A stretch of DNA of 64,000 nucleotides from Streptomyces sp. NBC_00234 (GCF_036195325.1 NZ_CP108101.1:6014001-6078000), one strand, 5' to 3'; shown: positions 48,693 through 57,490, counted from the stretch's first letter. The notes: a model not told the origin generated them from the sequence alone. Numbers and translations: made by a program.

Positions 48693-50783
48693 ATGGCCCT
48701 CACCCTCCCTGCCGGAGCCCCCGAGCCCGAAGTCTCCTCTCCTGCTCCACGCGTCGGACCTCCAGGACTACCCGGACCTCCAGGACTACCCGGACCTCCC
48801 GGACCTCCCGGACCCGGGCCGCGTGCGGAGCGCCGCATGCGGGAGCTGCCTTCTGCGCACCTCGCGGTCATCTGCGTGGCGCTGCCGTCGATGGCCGTCT
48901 CGGCGGACCACGGCCAGCTCACCGGACAGGGCCTGGACGGCTTCTACCGGTCGGGTCGCAGACTGCTCTCACGGTGCCATCTGCGGGTGGGCGGACGGGA
49001 ACCCATCGCTGTCCAGGGCGGTCTGGTCTCCTCGGACGGTGCTCGGTTCCTGGGCGTCGTGCGTACGGCGGCCGACACCGGGCCCGACCCCGAGATCACC
49101 GTCGAGCGAAGGCGCGGGGCCGAGGGCGTCGAGCGGATCACCCTGCACAGCGCCTCCGCCCGCACCCGCCGGCTTCCCGTCGAGATCTCCCTGGCGACCG
49201 ATCTGGTGGAGCTGGGCGCCATCGCGATGGGCCGTCCGGGACCCGAGCGGGCCGCCAGCGTGCATGCCTCGGGACTGCGCTGGACAGCCGCCGACGGCCT
49301 CGGCTGCGCCGTCACGGCCGACCCGCCGCCCCAGGACGCGGTGGCCGCCGCAGGACTGCTGCGCTGGGAGGTGGTCCTCGCCCCCGGAGCCTCGTACGGC
49401 ATCGAGCTGAGCATTCGCGCCGAGCGCCGCGGACGGACTCCGGGGCGGCCCGCGAACCGGCTGTCCGCCGACGTGCGGGTGGAAGCGGACGACCCGCGGG
49501 TCGAACCGCTCGTGCGGACCGGGCTCGGCGACCTCCGGGCGCTGCTGGTCGGCAGCGAGCGGAACCCGGCCGACGGCTGGCTGGCAGCCGGGGTTCCCTG
49601 GCGCTGCGGCCCCGCTCCGGCCGAGGCGCTGTGGGCCGCGCGGATGGTGCTCCCGCTCGGAACGGGACTCGCGGCGTCCACCCTGCGCACGCTCGCCCGC
49701 TCCCAGCTACGGGGTTCCGGTTCCGACCACGGGCGTATCCCGGGGCCGCTCCGGGACGCGGGTCCCCGGCTCCCGCCCAGCTGCACGGGCATCGAGGCGA
49801 CCCTCGCGTATCCGACCGTGCTCGCGGAGGCGCGCCGCTGGGGGCTGCCCGAGCAGGAGGTGGCCGAGCTCCTTCCTGCGGCGGAGCGGTGCCTGCGATG
49901 GCTGCGCACCGCGGCGGAGGAAGACGGGCTGGTCCCGGACGGAGGTCCCGAGGGATTCCGGCGCACGGAGATCCAGGCCCATGCCCATCGGGCCGCGATG
50001 CTCGGTGCCGAACTGCTCGACGAGTGCGGCCCCGGCGGCGGCGACGCGTGGCGGGAGTGGGCCAGGGGGCTGAGGAGCCGGTTCAGAGCCGAGTTCTGGA
50101 TCGACGACCGCGCGGGCGGCTGCCCCGCCGCGGCGCGCAGTGGTACGGGGCGGGCCGTGCCGTATCCGGGCGGTGGCCTGGCACATCTGCTGGACACCGG
50201 ACTGCTGGGCGGAGGGCGGCTCGCCCCCGGCCTGCTGGACGCGGAGCGGACGGGCCGGCTGGCCAGACTCCTCGGCGGACCGGCCCTGGACTCGGGGTGG
50301 GGCCTGCGCACGCTCGGGGCGAAGGAGCCCGGCCACAACCCGTTCGGCCACCGCTCCGGTGCGGTGCGGGTGCACGAGACGGCGGTCGCCTGCGCGGGAC
50401 TGGCCGCCGCCGGATACGAGAAGGAAGCGAGTAGCCTGCTGCGCGGGGTCCTCGGCGCCGCCGAGACCTTCGGCTACCGCCTTCCCGAGATGTACGCGGG
50501 GGAGCAGCGCCGTGCGGGCAGCGTTCCCGCGGCCCACCCGACGGCCTGCCGCCCGGCAGGTGCCGCGGCGGCAGCCGGGATCCACCTGGTCACCATGCTC
50601 GCGGGCATCCGCCCCGACGTACCGGCCGCGACGGTTTCGCTGAGCCCGGTCCGTTGCGCCCCGCTGGGGGCCGTCCAGCTCTCCGGGCTGCGGCTGGCCG
50701 GCGAGCCGTTCGCCCTGCGGGTCAGCCGTCTCGGACTCGGAATGATCGAGGAAGCAGCCGCCGGGCTCCAGCTCGGCGTCTGA
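48693..50783 (+). CDS. Glycogen-debranching-type (amylo-alpha-1,6-glucosidase-like) protein with collagen-like N-terminus
   Basis: A 696-aa protein from ATG 48693. Residues ~16-45 are collagen-like: PPGLPGPPGLPGPPGPPGPG. The N-terminal GDE-type domain follows (LTGQGLDGFYRSGRRLLSRC). A C-terminal (alpha/alpha)6 toroid has PPSCTGIEATLAYPTVLAEA, IQAHAHRAAMLGAELLDE and the Glu/His-bearing MYAGEQRR and ETAVACAG segments. These match actinobacterial proteins annotated as glycogen debranching N-terminal domain-containing. Catalytic acids cannot be assigned with certainty, so activity is unproven. The start is not preceded by a strong ribosome site, and the frame is open upstream. Confidence 0.72.
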   Translation: MALTLPAGAPEPEVSSPAPRVGPPGLPGPPGLPGPPGPPGPGPRAERRMRELPSAHLAVICVALPSMAVSADHGQLTGQGLDGFYRSGRRLLSRCHLRVGGREPIAVQGGLVSSDGARFLGVVRTAADTGPDPEITVERRRGAEGVERITLHSASARTRRLPVEISLATDLVELGAIAMGRPGPERAASVHASGLRWTAADGLGCAVTADPPPQDAVAAAGLLRWEVVLAPGASYGIELSIRAERRGRTPGRPANRLSADVRVEADDPRVEPLVRTGLGDLRALLVGSERNPADGWLAAGVPWRCGPAPAEALWAARMVLPLGTGLAASTLRTLARSQLRGSGSDHGRIPGPLRDAGPRLPPSCTGIEATLAYPTVLAEARRWGLPEQEVAELLPAAERCLRWLRTAAEEDGLVPDGGPEGFRRTEIQAHAHRAAMLGAELLDECGPGGGDAWREWARGLRSRFRAEFWIDDRAGGCPAAARSGTGRAVPYPGGGLAHLLDTGLLGGGRLAPGLLDAERTGRLARLLGGPALDSGWGLRTLGAKEPGHNPFGHRSGAVRVHETAVACAGLAAAGYEKEASSLLRGVLGAAETFGYRLPEMYAGEQRRAGSVPAAHPTACRPAGAAAAAGIHLVTMLAGIRPDVPAATVSLSPVRCAPLGAVQLSGLRLAGEPFALRVSRLGLGMIEEAAAGLQLGV
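48756..48820 (+). repeat. Direct repeat encoding a collagen-like GPP tract
   Basis: Two perfect 18-base units (GGACCTCCAGGACTACCC) followed by degenerate nine-base copies (GGACCTCCC) encode Gly-Pro-Pro/Gly-Leu-Pro triplets. Repeats of this kind can expand or contract by slippage, so length may differ between strains. Confidence 0.8.
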
Positions 50784-50891
50784 CGCCGACGGAGTCCGGG
50801 ACCGGCCCGTGGGGCCCACACGCGAAGGGAGCCGCCACCGAGTGCGGGACGGAGAATCCGGTGACGACGAGCACGCCGAAGGGACTGTTTA

Positions 50892-50906
50892 TCGTCAGGA
50901 AGACGA
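50892..50906 (+). promoter_or_regulatory. Candidate operator TCGTC-N5-GACGA before the Nudix gene
   Basis: An inverted repeat TCGTC-AGGAA-GACGA lies immediately before a -10-like TATGAT (50908-50913) that ends six bases ahead of ATG 50920. The position would block RNA polymerase. It partly resembles NrtR-type sites, so autoregulation is possible. Confidence 0.4.
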
Positions 50907-50907
50907 C

Positions 50908-50913
50908 TATGAT
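50908..50913 (+). promoter_or_regulatory. -10-like hexamer TATGAT before the Nudix gene
   Basis: TATGAT is close to the TATAAT consensus and ends six bases before ATG 50920, with no ribosome site. A leaderless mRNA is likely. Confidence 0.55.
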
Positions 50914-50919
50914 CACGGC

Positions 50920-51684
50920 ATGCCGCCCTACGACCCGTCGACCTTCCCGCCCTTCGCTGTCACCGTCGATCTGGTCGTGCTCACCGTGCGCCGTCACGCG
51001 CTCTGCGCGCTGGTCGTACGCCGTGGTGAGACACCGTTCCAGGGCCGATGGGCGCTGCCCGGCGGATTCGTCCGAGCCGATGAGGATCTCGGTGCGGCGG
51101 CAGCCCGTGAGCTCGTCGAGGAGACCGGGCTCTGCGCCCACGATCCGGCGTCCCCGACGGTGGGAAACGGTGCGCATCTCGAGCAGCTCGCGACGTACGG
51201 GGATCCCCGGCGCGATCCCCGTATGCGGGTCGTCAGCGTGGCCCATCTCGCGCTGGCGCCGGACCTGCCCGCGCCCCGTGCGGGCGGTGACGCCCACAGC
51301 GCCCGCTGGGCGCCCGTCGAGGACCTGCTCGGCCCGGAAGGCGGCTTCGCCGGTGAGGACGAACAGCCCGCGCCGCTGGCCTTCGATCACGCCCAGATCC
51401 TCGCGGACGGAGTCGAGCGGGCCCGCTCGAAGATCGAATACTCCTCGCTGGCCACGGCGTTCTGCCCGCCGGAGTTCACGGTCGGCGAGCTGCGCAGGGT
51501 CTACGAGGCCGTGTGGGGCGTGGTCCTCGACCCCCGTAACTTCCACCGCAAGGTCACCGGCACCCCCGGCTTCCTGGTCCCGTCCGGGGGTACGACCACG
51601 CGACAGGGCGGCCGTCCCGCCCAGTTGTTCAGGGCGGGCGCGGCCACCGTGCTCAATCCGCCGATGCTGAGGCCCGAAGTCTGA
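50920..51684 (+). CDS. Nudix-domain protein with winged helix (NrtR-like)
   Basis: A 254-aa protein from ATG 50920; the in-frame upstream extension is not conserved. The N-terminal Nudix fold contains RWALPGGFVRADEDLGAAAA and the box residues RELVEETG. The Nudix box is G-x5-E-x7-REL-x2-ET with the usual -EE-; the upstream part differs slightly, so hydrolysis is uncertain. Residues ~170-240 (STIEYSSLATAFCPPEFTVG-like, ELRRVYEAVWGVVLDPRNFHRK) match the winged helix of NrtR regulators of NAD metabolism. A possible operator is upstream. It may sense ADP-ribose or a related nucleotide. Simple Nudix hydrolase is the alternative. Confidence 0.78.
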   Translation: MPPYDPSTFPPFAVTVDLVVLTVRRHALCALVVRRGETPFQGRWALPGGFVRADEDLGAAAARELVEETGLCAHDPASPTVGNGAHLEQLATYGDPRRDPRMRVVSVAHLALAPDLPAPRAGGDAHSARWAPVEDLLGPEGGFAGEDEQPAPLAFDHAQILADGVERARSKIEYSSLATAFCPPEFTVGELRRVYEAVWGVVLDPRNFHRKVTGTPGFLVPSGGTTTRQGGRPAQLFRAGAATVLNPPMLRPEV

Positions 51685-51843
51685 GGCCCGAAGTCTGACG
51701 CCGCGGACGTCTCGCGGACGTCCGGAGCCCGAAGTTGCGGAACGCCCGTACGTCCAGGCTGCGCAAAAAGTCGGAATTGTCGCGTTATGTTGCTGCGGTA
51801 CCCACCCAGCCGCCGAGCGGTCTCACCTCCCGCGAGAGAAGCG

Positions 51844-53580
51844 ATGCTCCAGGCCATCGGACTCACCAGCAGCCCCCGCCGCGACCTTCCGCCCGCCGTC
51901 GCCGATCTGACCTTCGAAGCCGGTCCCGGCCTTGTCACCGCCCTGCTCGGCGCCCCGGGTTCCGGCAAGACCACCGCCCTGCGCCTGATGCTCGAACTCG
52001 AACCGGGGCGCGGCGTCACCTACTTCCGGGGCCGGCCGCTGCACCGCATCGGTCACCCGCCCCGCGAGGTGGGAGTGCTGCTCGGAGACGTACCGGGCCA
52101 CCCTTCCCGTACGGCCCGCGGTCAGCTCCGGATGCTCTGTGCCGCCGCCGGGGTGCCCGCGTCGCGAGCGGACGAGGTGCTCGAAGTCGTCGGCCTGGCC
52201 GGGCTGGGGGACCAGCGCATCGGGACCCTCTCGGTCGGTATGGACCGCAGGCTGGGCCTCGCGTCGGCTCTGCTCGGCGACCCCCACACCCTCATTCTCG
52301 ACGAGCCCGCGGAAGGACTTTCGCCGCGCGAGATCAGCTGGTTGTACGGGCTGCTGCGCGCGCACGCCGCCCAAGGCGGAACGGTCCTGCACGCCACCAG
52401 CGACCCGAAGGAGGCGGCCCGCGCGGCCGACCGTGTCGTCACCATCGACGAGGGGCGCCTCGTCGCGGACCAGGACGTCGCGGACTTCTCCCGTACGCGC
52501 CTGCGGCCACGTGTGGCCGTCCGTACCCCGCACGCGGCCCGGCTCGCCGCCGTGGTCACCCGCGAGGCGCGCGCCGCGCAGCGCTCCGTCGAGGTGGTCG
52601 CCGAGGAGAGCACCCGGCTTTCGGTGTACGGCAGCAGCTGTGCGGAGATCGGGGACACGGCCTTCCGGCACGGTGTCCCGGTCCACCAACTCGCCGACGA
52701 GATCGGTGACGCGGGACCCGCCGCCGTGTCCGAAGCGAAGACCGGGCAGCGGCCGGGTTCGTCCGTGGCCCTCTCCGAACTCCCCCCTCCGATCCCGGCA
52801 CGTCCGGCCCGCGGCCCGCTCCGTCCGCTCCGCTACGAGCTGCGCCGCCTGCTCGGCGTGCGGACAACGACCGTGATCGTCGCCGCCGTTCTGGTGGTCT
52901 CGGCGGGGCTGTCCGTCCTGCTCGCCCGCTCCGGCGGAACGCCGCTGCCGAAGCTGCTGGCGGCCTGGCCGGGCCTGCTGCCGCTCCCGCCCGCCGCTCT
53001 CGGCGCCGGCCTGCTCGGCGCGCTCTCCTTCGGGGACGAGTTCCGCTATCCGGCACTCGCCGCCGGCCGGGGGACCGTTCCGCGCCGGATCGGCCTGCTC
53101 CTCGCCAAACTCACGGTGTCCGCCGGGGTCGGGATCCTGCTGGCGGTTCTGGTGGTGCTGGCCGACGCTCAGGTCCTTCGACTCGTGTTCGGCGGAGACT
53201 TGATCAAGGTCCCGGCGAATGTCATTCCGCTTGCCGCGAGTTGGGCGGGCCTCACCGTCGGCTGCGCCTGGGCGGGGCTGCTGGCCGCAGGAGTCTTCCG
53301 CGTGACCGGGGCCGGGATCGCCGCGGTGCTGGCCGTTCCCGTTCTCGTCGTCCCGCTCGTTCAGAAGGTGCTCGCCGGTCCGTCCGCCCGTTCGATCGCC
53401 GGACTTCCCGGCAGACTGCGCGAGCTGACCTGGCTGCAGTGGCCGTACGAAGCGGACCGCTGGGTGCTCGGTGTCGTGAGAGTGGTGGCGCAGCCCGTAG
53501 GGGCGGCGCTTTCCCTGTCGTTGTCGGCCCTGATCTGCGCGTATGTGATCACGAGCCTTCGAGGAAGGGCCCGTTGGTGA
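51844..53580 (+). CDS. ABC-type ATPase-permease fusion protein
   Basis: A 578-aa protein from ATG 51844; the frame is open 19 codons further upstream. Residues 1-220 are an ABC ATPase: Walker A GAPGSGKTTA, signature LSVGMDRRLGLASALLG, and Walker B LILDEPAEGLSP. The segment to about 330 resembles DrrA-type C-termini (VTREARAAQRSVEVVAEEST). The last ~230 residues carry about six helices (TTVIVAAVLVVSAGLSVLLA, LTVSAGVGILLAVLVVLADA, GAALSLSLSALICAYVITSL). A half-transporter with the ATPase at the N-terminus is less common than separate subunits. A homodimer is likely. Its cargo is unknown. Confidence 0.85.
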   Translation: MLQAIGLTSSPRRDLPPAVADLTFEAGPGLVTALLGAPGSGKTTALRLMLELEPGRGVTYFRGRPLHRIGHPPREVGVLLGDVPGHPSRTARGQLRMLCAAAGVPASRADEVLEVVGLAGLGDQRIGTLSVGMDRRLGLASALLGDPHTLILDEPAEGLSPREISWLYGLLRAHAAQGGTVLHATSDPKEAARAADRVVTIDEGRLVADQDVADFSRTRLRPRVAVRTPHAARLAAVVTREARAAQRSVEVVAEESTRLSVYGSSCAEIGDTAFRHGVPVHQLADEIGDAGPAAVSEAKTGQRPGSSVALSELPPPIPARPARGPLRPLRYELRRLLGVRTTTVIVAAVLVVSAGLSVLLARSGGTPLPKLLAAWPGLLPLPPAALGAGLLGALSFGDEFRYPALAAGRGTVPRRIGLLLAKLTVSAGVGILLAVLVVLADAQVLRLVFGGDLIKVPANVIPLAASWAGLTVGCAWAGLLAAGVFRVTGAGIAAVLAVPVLVVPLVQKVLAGPSARSIAGLPGRLRELTWLQWPYEADRWVLGVVRVVAQPVGAALSLSLSALICAYVITSLRGRARW

Positions 53581-53740
53581 TCATGGGCGCTTCGGATGGC
53601 GGCGGGCCCTCCGCAACTCCTTGGGAAATGCCCGATTGATGCATATATGGCGTCAATTGTGGGGTAGGCGCCGATCACCCTTTCGTGTGCTTTTCACCAA
53701 AGACCTCAAGGGGCGAGCGGACCGCGCCGACAAAGGATGG

Positions 53741-54628
53741 GTGAGTACCCTTGCGCACACCATGATGACCGCCGCCCGCTCCGTCGAATCCGGCCTCGCC
53801 GGTTCGGGCGAACTCGACCGCTACCCCTACGCGGAGGCGCCGGCCGGCGAACGCGCCGCGCTGCGTTCCTGGGGCGGTACCGATTCCGAGTTGGGACGAG
53901 CGAGCCGGCGGGGGGCCGCCAGTCGCGGCCGAGGACTCCACGGCCAACTTGTTCAGCAGCTTGGCCAGATGATCGTTTCCGGGGACCTGGGCGCCGATCG
54001 CCCGCTCGTTCCGGAGGAGATCGGTCAGCGCTTCGAGGTCTCCCGCACCGTCGTGCGCGAGTCGCTGCGCGTTCTTGAGGCCAAGGGCCTGGTCAGTGCC
54101 CGTCCGAATGTGGGTACCAGGGTCCGCCCGGTCAGCGACTGGAACCTCCTGGACCCCGACATCATCGAATGGCGTGCCTTCGGGCCGTCGCGCGACGACC
54201 AGCGCAGGGAGCTCGGTGAGCTCCGCTGGACGATCGAGCCGCTCGCCGCGCGGCTCGCCGCGGGCCACGGGCGTGAGGACATCCAGCAGCGCCTCGGCGA
54301 CATGGTCGAGATCATGGGGCACGCGATGGCGCAGGGTGACGGGATCACCTTCTCGCGTGCCGACGCGGAGTTCCACGCCCTTCTGATCCAGGCCGCGGGC
54401 AACCGCATGCTGGAGCACCTCTCCGGCATCGTCTCGGCGGCGCTCCAGGTCTCCGGCGCACCCGTCACCGGCTGTGACCGTCCGACCGAGTCGTCGCTCG
54501 GCCATCACGCGCGGATCGTCGAGGCCCTCGCGACAGGTGACTCTGTCGGCGCCGAAGCGGCGATGCGCCAGTTGCTCATGGTTCACCCGGAAGTGGAGCG
54601 AGTGGTTCCCGCGCCGCGCGAGCACTGA
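53741..54628 (+). CDS. FadR/GntR-family transcriptional regulator
   Basis: A 295-aa regulator from GTG 53741 (AAAGGATGG upstream; another start is possible at ATG 53762). After a ~60-residue variable region, the winged HTH includes GLHGQLVQQLGQMIVSGDLG, LVPEEIGQRFEVSRTVVRES and LRVLEAKGLVSARPNVGTRV. The FCD ligand-binding domain follows (ELRWTIEPLAARLAAGHGRE, FHALLIQAAGNRMLEHLS, HARIVEALATGDSVGAEAAM). Metal-binding Asp/His residues of FCD domains are present. FadR-type proteins usually sense organic acids. Target genes are unknown; the nearest is hrdB downstream, on the same strand. Confidence 0.9.
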   Translation: MSTLAHTMMTAARSVESGLAGSGELDRYPYAEAPAGERAALRSWGGTDSELGRASRRGAASRGRGLHGQLVQQLGQMIVSGDLGADRPLVPEEIGQRFEVSRTVVRESLRVLEAKGLVSARPNVGTRVRPVSDWNLLDPDIIEWRAFGPSRDDQRRELGELRWTIEPLAARLAAGHGREDIQQRLGDMVEIMGHAMAQGDGITFSRADAEFHALLIQAAGNRMLEHLSGIVSAALQVSGAPVTGCDRPTESSLGHHARIVEALATGDSVGAEAAMRQLLMVHPEVERVVPAPREH

Positions 54629-54952
54629 GCGCGGCACGGCCGGGGTGTACGGACCATGTGTCGCCGGATCCTCGCGATCCGGCGGCACAATTGTGGAGAG
54701 ATGTCACCTCTGGCACTGTTCGTCGCATATGAGGTGTGACTCGGGCCACGCGGATTGGGCGTAACACTCCTCGAAACAGTGCGATGACTTAAGAGGTGAC
54801 CGTCGCGGAAGGAATACAGCAGCTATCCAGTGCGCTGTGCAGTTCTGAGGCCAAACCCGCGCCGTCGGCAACATTCCCAGCCGACGGTCGTCGGTTCCAG
54901 CCCTCTCAGGGGCCGGGCCGGAAGCCGTTTCCATCGTTCCGAGAGGTTGTTC
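54629..54952. other. Intergenic region upstream of hrdB
   Basis: About 324 bases that must contain the hrdB promoter(s). A nine-base-stem hairpin (54662-54684) may terminate the GntR gene, and a 10-bp palindrome CACAATTGTG sits at 54686-54695. I could not assign sigma-factor specificity; a GGAAT at 54811-54815 resembles a sigma-R -35 but lacks a convincing partner. Confidence 0.5.
54662..54684 (+). terminator. Hairpin after the FadR-type gene
   Basis: CGCCGGATC and GATCCGGCG pair perfectly across a CTCGC loop, 34 bases after the stop codon. No T-tract follows. Confidence 0.6.
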
Positions 54953-56500
54953 GTGTCGGCCAGCACATCCCGTACGCTCCCGCCGGAGATCGCCGAGTCC
55001 GAGTCTGTGATGGCGCTCATCGAGCGGGGAAAGGCTGATGGGCAGATCGCCGGCGATGACGTGCGTCGGGCCTTCGAGGCTGACCAGATTCCGCCAACCC
55101 AGTGGAAGAATGTTCTGCGCAGCCTCAACCAGATCCTCGAGGAAGAGGGTGTGACGCTGATGGTCAGTGCCGCGGAGTCGCCGAAGCGCGCCCGCAAGAG
55201 CGTCGCAGCGAAGAGCCCGGTCAAGCGCACCGCCACCAAGACTGTCGCGGCCAAGACGACCGTGACGAGGACCGTCGCGGCCACGGCCGCCCCGGCGGCC
55301 GAGAGTGGTGATGCGGCGGCCGACGACGCCACCGCGACCGCTCCCGCGAAGAAGGCGGCAGCCAAGAAGACGGTTGCCAAGAAGACTGCCGTGAAGAAGA
55401 CGGCAGCCAAGAAGACAGCAGCGAAGAAGTCCGGCAAGCAGGACGACGAGCTCCTCGACGGCGACGAGTCGGCCGAGGACGTCAAGGCCGGCAAGGGCGA
55501 GGAAGAGGAGGGCGAGGGCGAGAACAAGGGCTTCGTCCTCTCCGACGACGACGAGGACGACGCACCTGCGCAGCAGGTCGCCGTCGCCGGCGCCACGGCC
55601 GACCCCGTCAAGGACTATCTGAAGCAGATCGGCAAGGTCCCGCTCCTCAACGCCGAGCAGGAGGTCGAGCTCGCCAAGCGCATCGAGGCGGGCCTGTTCG
55701 CCGAGGACAAGCTGGCGAATTCCGACAAGCTCGCGCCGAAGCTCAAGCGCGAGCTGGAGATCATCGCCGAGGACGGCCGCCGCGCCAAGAACCACCTGCT
55801 GGAGGCCAACCTCCGACTCGTGGTCTCCCTGGCCAAGCGCTACACCGGCCGCGGCATGCTCTTCCTGGACCTGATCCAGGAAGGCAACCTGGGTCTGATC
55901 CGCGCGGTCGAGAAGTTCGACTACACCAAGGGCTACAAGTTCTCCACGTACGCCACCTGGTGGATCCGTCAGGCGATCACCCGCGCCATGGCCGACCAGG
56001 CCCGCACCATCCGTATCCCGGTGCACATGGTCGAGGTCATCAACAAGCTCGCGCGTGTGCAGCGCCAGATGCTCCAGGACCTGGGCCGTGAGCCCACCCC
56101 GGAGGAGCTGGCCAAGGAGCTCGACATGACCCCTGAAAAGGTCATCGAGGTCCAGAAGTACGGCCGTGAGCCGATCTCCCTCCACACCCCGCTGGGTGAG
56201 GACGGCGACAGCGAGTTCGGAGACCTGATCGAGGACTCCGAGGCGGTCGTGCCGGCCGACGCGGTCAGCTTCACGCTGCTCCAGGAGCAGTTGCACTCGG
56301 TGCTCGACACGCTCTCCGAGCGTGAGGCCGGCGTGGTCTCGATGCGCTTCGGTCTCACCGACGGTCAGCCGAAGACGCTCGACGAGATCGGCAAGGTCTA
56401 CGGCGTGACGCGTGAGCGCATCCGTCAGATCGAGTCGAAGACCATGTCGAAGCTGCGTCACCCGTCGCGTTCGCAGGTGCTGCGCGACTACCTCGACTAG
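54953..56500 (+). CDS. hrdB: RNA polymerase principal sigma factor HrdB
   Basis: A 515-aa sigma-70 factor; GTG 54953 has GAGAGG upstream and begins the conserved VSASTSRTLPPEIAESESVM. Region 1.1 is followed by a Lys/Ala-rich stretch (KKTVAKKTAVKKTAAKKT) and an acidic one (EEEEGEGENKG). Region 1.2 is DPVKDYLKQIGKVPLLNAEQ. Region 2 has NLRLVVSLAKRYTGRGMLFL and FSTYATWWIRQAITRA (-10 recognition). Region 3 is PTPEELAKELDMTPEKV. Region 4 HTH is LDEIGKVYGVTRERIRQIES (-35 recognition). Length matches HrdB of other Streptomyces. Ends with DYLD, and a strong terminator follows. Essential gene. Confidence 0.97.
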   Translation: MSASTSRTLPPEIAESESVMALIERGKADGQIAGDDVRRAFEADQIPPTQWKNVLRSLNQILEEEGVTLMVSAAESPKRARKSVAAKSPVKRTATKTVAAKTTVTRTVAATAAPAAESGDAAADDATATAPAKKAAAKKTVAKKTAVKKTAAKKTAAKKSGKQDDELLDGDESAEDVKAGKGEEEEGEGENKGFVLSDDDEDDAPAQQVAVAGATADPVKDYLKQIGKVPLLNAEQEVELAKRIEAGLFAEDKLANSDKLAPKLKRELEIIAEDGRRAKNHLLEANLRLVVSLAKRYTGRGMLFLDLIQEGNLGLIRAVEKFDYTKGYKFSTYATWWIRQAITRAMADQARTIRIPVHMVEVINKLARVQRQMLQDLGREPTPEELAKELDMTPEKVIEVQKYGREPISLHTPLGEDGDSEFGDLIEDSEAVVPADAVSFTLLQEQLHSVLDTLSEREAGVVSMRFGLTDGQPKTLDEIGKVYGVTRERIRQIESKTMSKLRHPSRSQVLRDYLD

Positions 56501-56515
56501 GTCGCAGGCGTACGC

Positions 56516-56564
56516 AGGCCGAGGGCCCGGACCCCATGGGGGATGCCGGGCCCTCGGCCTTTTT
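56516..56564 (+). terminator. Rho-independent terminator of hrdB
   Basis: AGGCCGAGGGCCCGG pairs with CCGGGCCCTCGGCCT to form a perfect 15-bp stem followed by TTTTT, the clearest canonical terminator in the window. Confidence 0.92.
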
Positions 56565-56633
56565 CGCGCGTGCGGCCCGGGGCGGGCTGGATGACTCTGA
56601 GTGGACATCGTTCACCCAGAGTCAGGAGTCCCC

Positions 56634-57464
56634 ATGCCCCGTACCGCCCTCCGTGCCGTGACCGGGGCTCTCGCCCTGGCCGCTTCCGCCGCCGTGCTGC
56701 CCCTGGGATCGCCCGTCCAGGCGGCTGCGGACAGCATCGTCATCGGTGGGGAACCGGCGCACGTCGCGGACAGTCCCTGGGCCGTGGCACTGTCCAGCCG
56801 TGACCGGTTCGGAGGAACCCGGGCCGGTCAGTTCTGCGGCGCCGTGGTGATCGCGCCGTCCAAGGTCCTCACGGCGGCGCACTGCCTCGGGCGCGAGGTC
56901 CTCGGCGCCGAGGTGAGCGAGATCCGCGACCTCCGGGTCATCGCCGGACGGGACGAGCTGCTCGGGTCCGGAGGGCGGGAGATCGCCGTGCGTCACGCCT
57001 GGATCAATCCCGGTTACGACCCCGACCTGAACGCCGGCGACCTCGCGGTGCTCACCCTCGCCGAGAAGCTGCCCACGAGCAGCGTGATCGGGATGGCGAA
57101 GGAGGGCGACGCGGCCTACGAGGCGGGCACGCGCGCGGCGGTCTACGGGTGGGGCGACACGACCGGGAGCGGGACCTACGCCTTCGCCCTGCGTGCGGCC
57201 CCGGTGCAGGTGCTGCCGGACGCCAGGTGCGAGCAGGCGTACCCGGGCGGCCTGGACGGCACGTACGACGCCACAACGATGCTCTGTGCGGGCGATCCCG
57301 AGGGCGGGCACGATGCGTGCCAGGGGGACAGTGGAGGGCCGCTGGTGGCCCGTGGGCGGCTTGTCGGCCTGGTCTCCTGGGGCAGCGGGTGCGGGCAGGC
57401 GGGAAGCCCGGGTGTCTACACGCGGATCTCCGCGGCGATCGGCTGGATGGCCGGCCAGGCCTGA
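56634..57464 (+). CDS. Secreted trypsin-like serine protease
   Basis: A 276-aa S1A protease from ATG 56634 (AGGAG upstream). The signal peptide ends near residue 31 (VQAAADSIV); the mature N-terminus IVIGGE resembles the trypsin IVGG-type, so a short propeptide (AADS) may be removed. Catalytic triad: His83 (TAAHC), Asp136 (GDLAVL), Ser233 (GDSGGP). Asp227, six residues before the serine, sets trypsin-like Arg/Lys specificity. Four cysteines are placed for the two conserved disulphides. It shares no operon with hrdB because of the intervening terminator. A small inverted repeat precedes the ribosome site. Confidence 0.94.
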   Translation: MPRTALRAVTGALALAASAAVLPLGSPVQAAADSIVIGGEPAHVADSPWAVALSSRDRFGGTRAGQFCGAVVIAPSKVLTAAHCLGREVLGAEVSEIRDLRVIAGRDELLGSGGREIAVRHAWINPGYDPDLNAGDLAVLTLAEKLPTSSVIGMAKEGDAAYEAGTRAAVYGWGDTTGSGTYAFALRAAPVQVLPDARCEQAYPGGLDGTYDATTMLCAGDPEGGHDACQGDSGGPLVARGRLVGLVSWGSGCGQAGSPGVYTRISAAIGWMAGQA

Positions 57465-57490
57465 CGGGCATCACTCACAGGGCATGAGAA

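Noticed and set aside
54811..54845. Sigma-R promoter for hrdB (GGAAT with GTT)
   Set aside because: A GGAAT occurs but no GTT lies at the 18-19 base spacing typical of sigma-R promoters.
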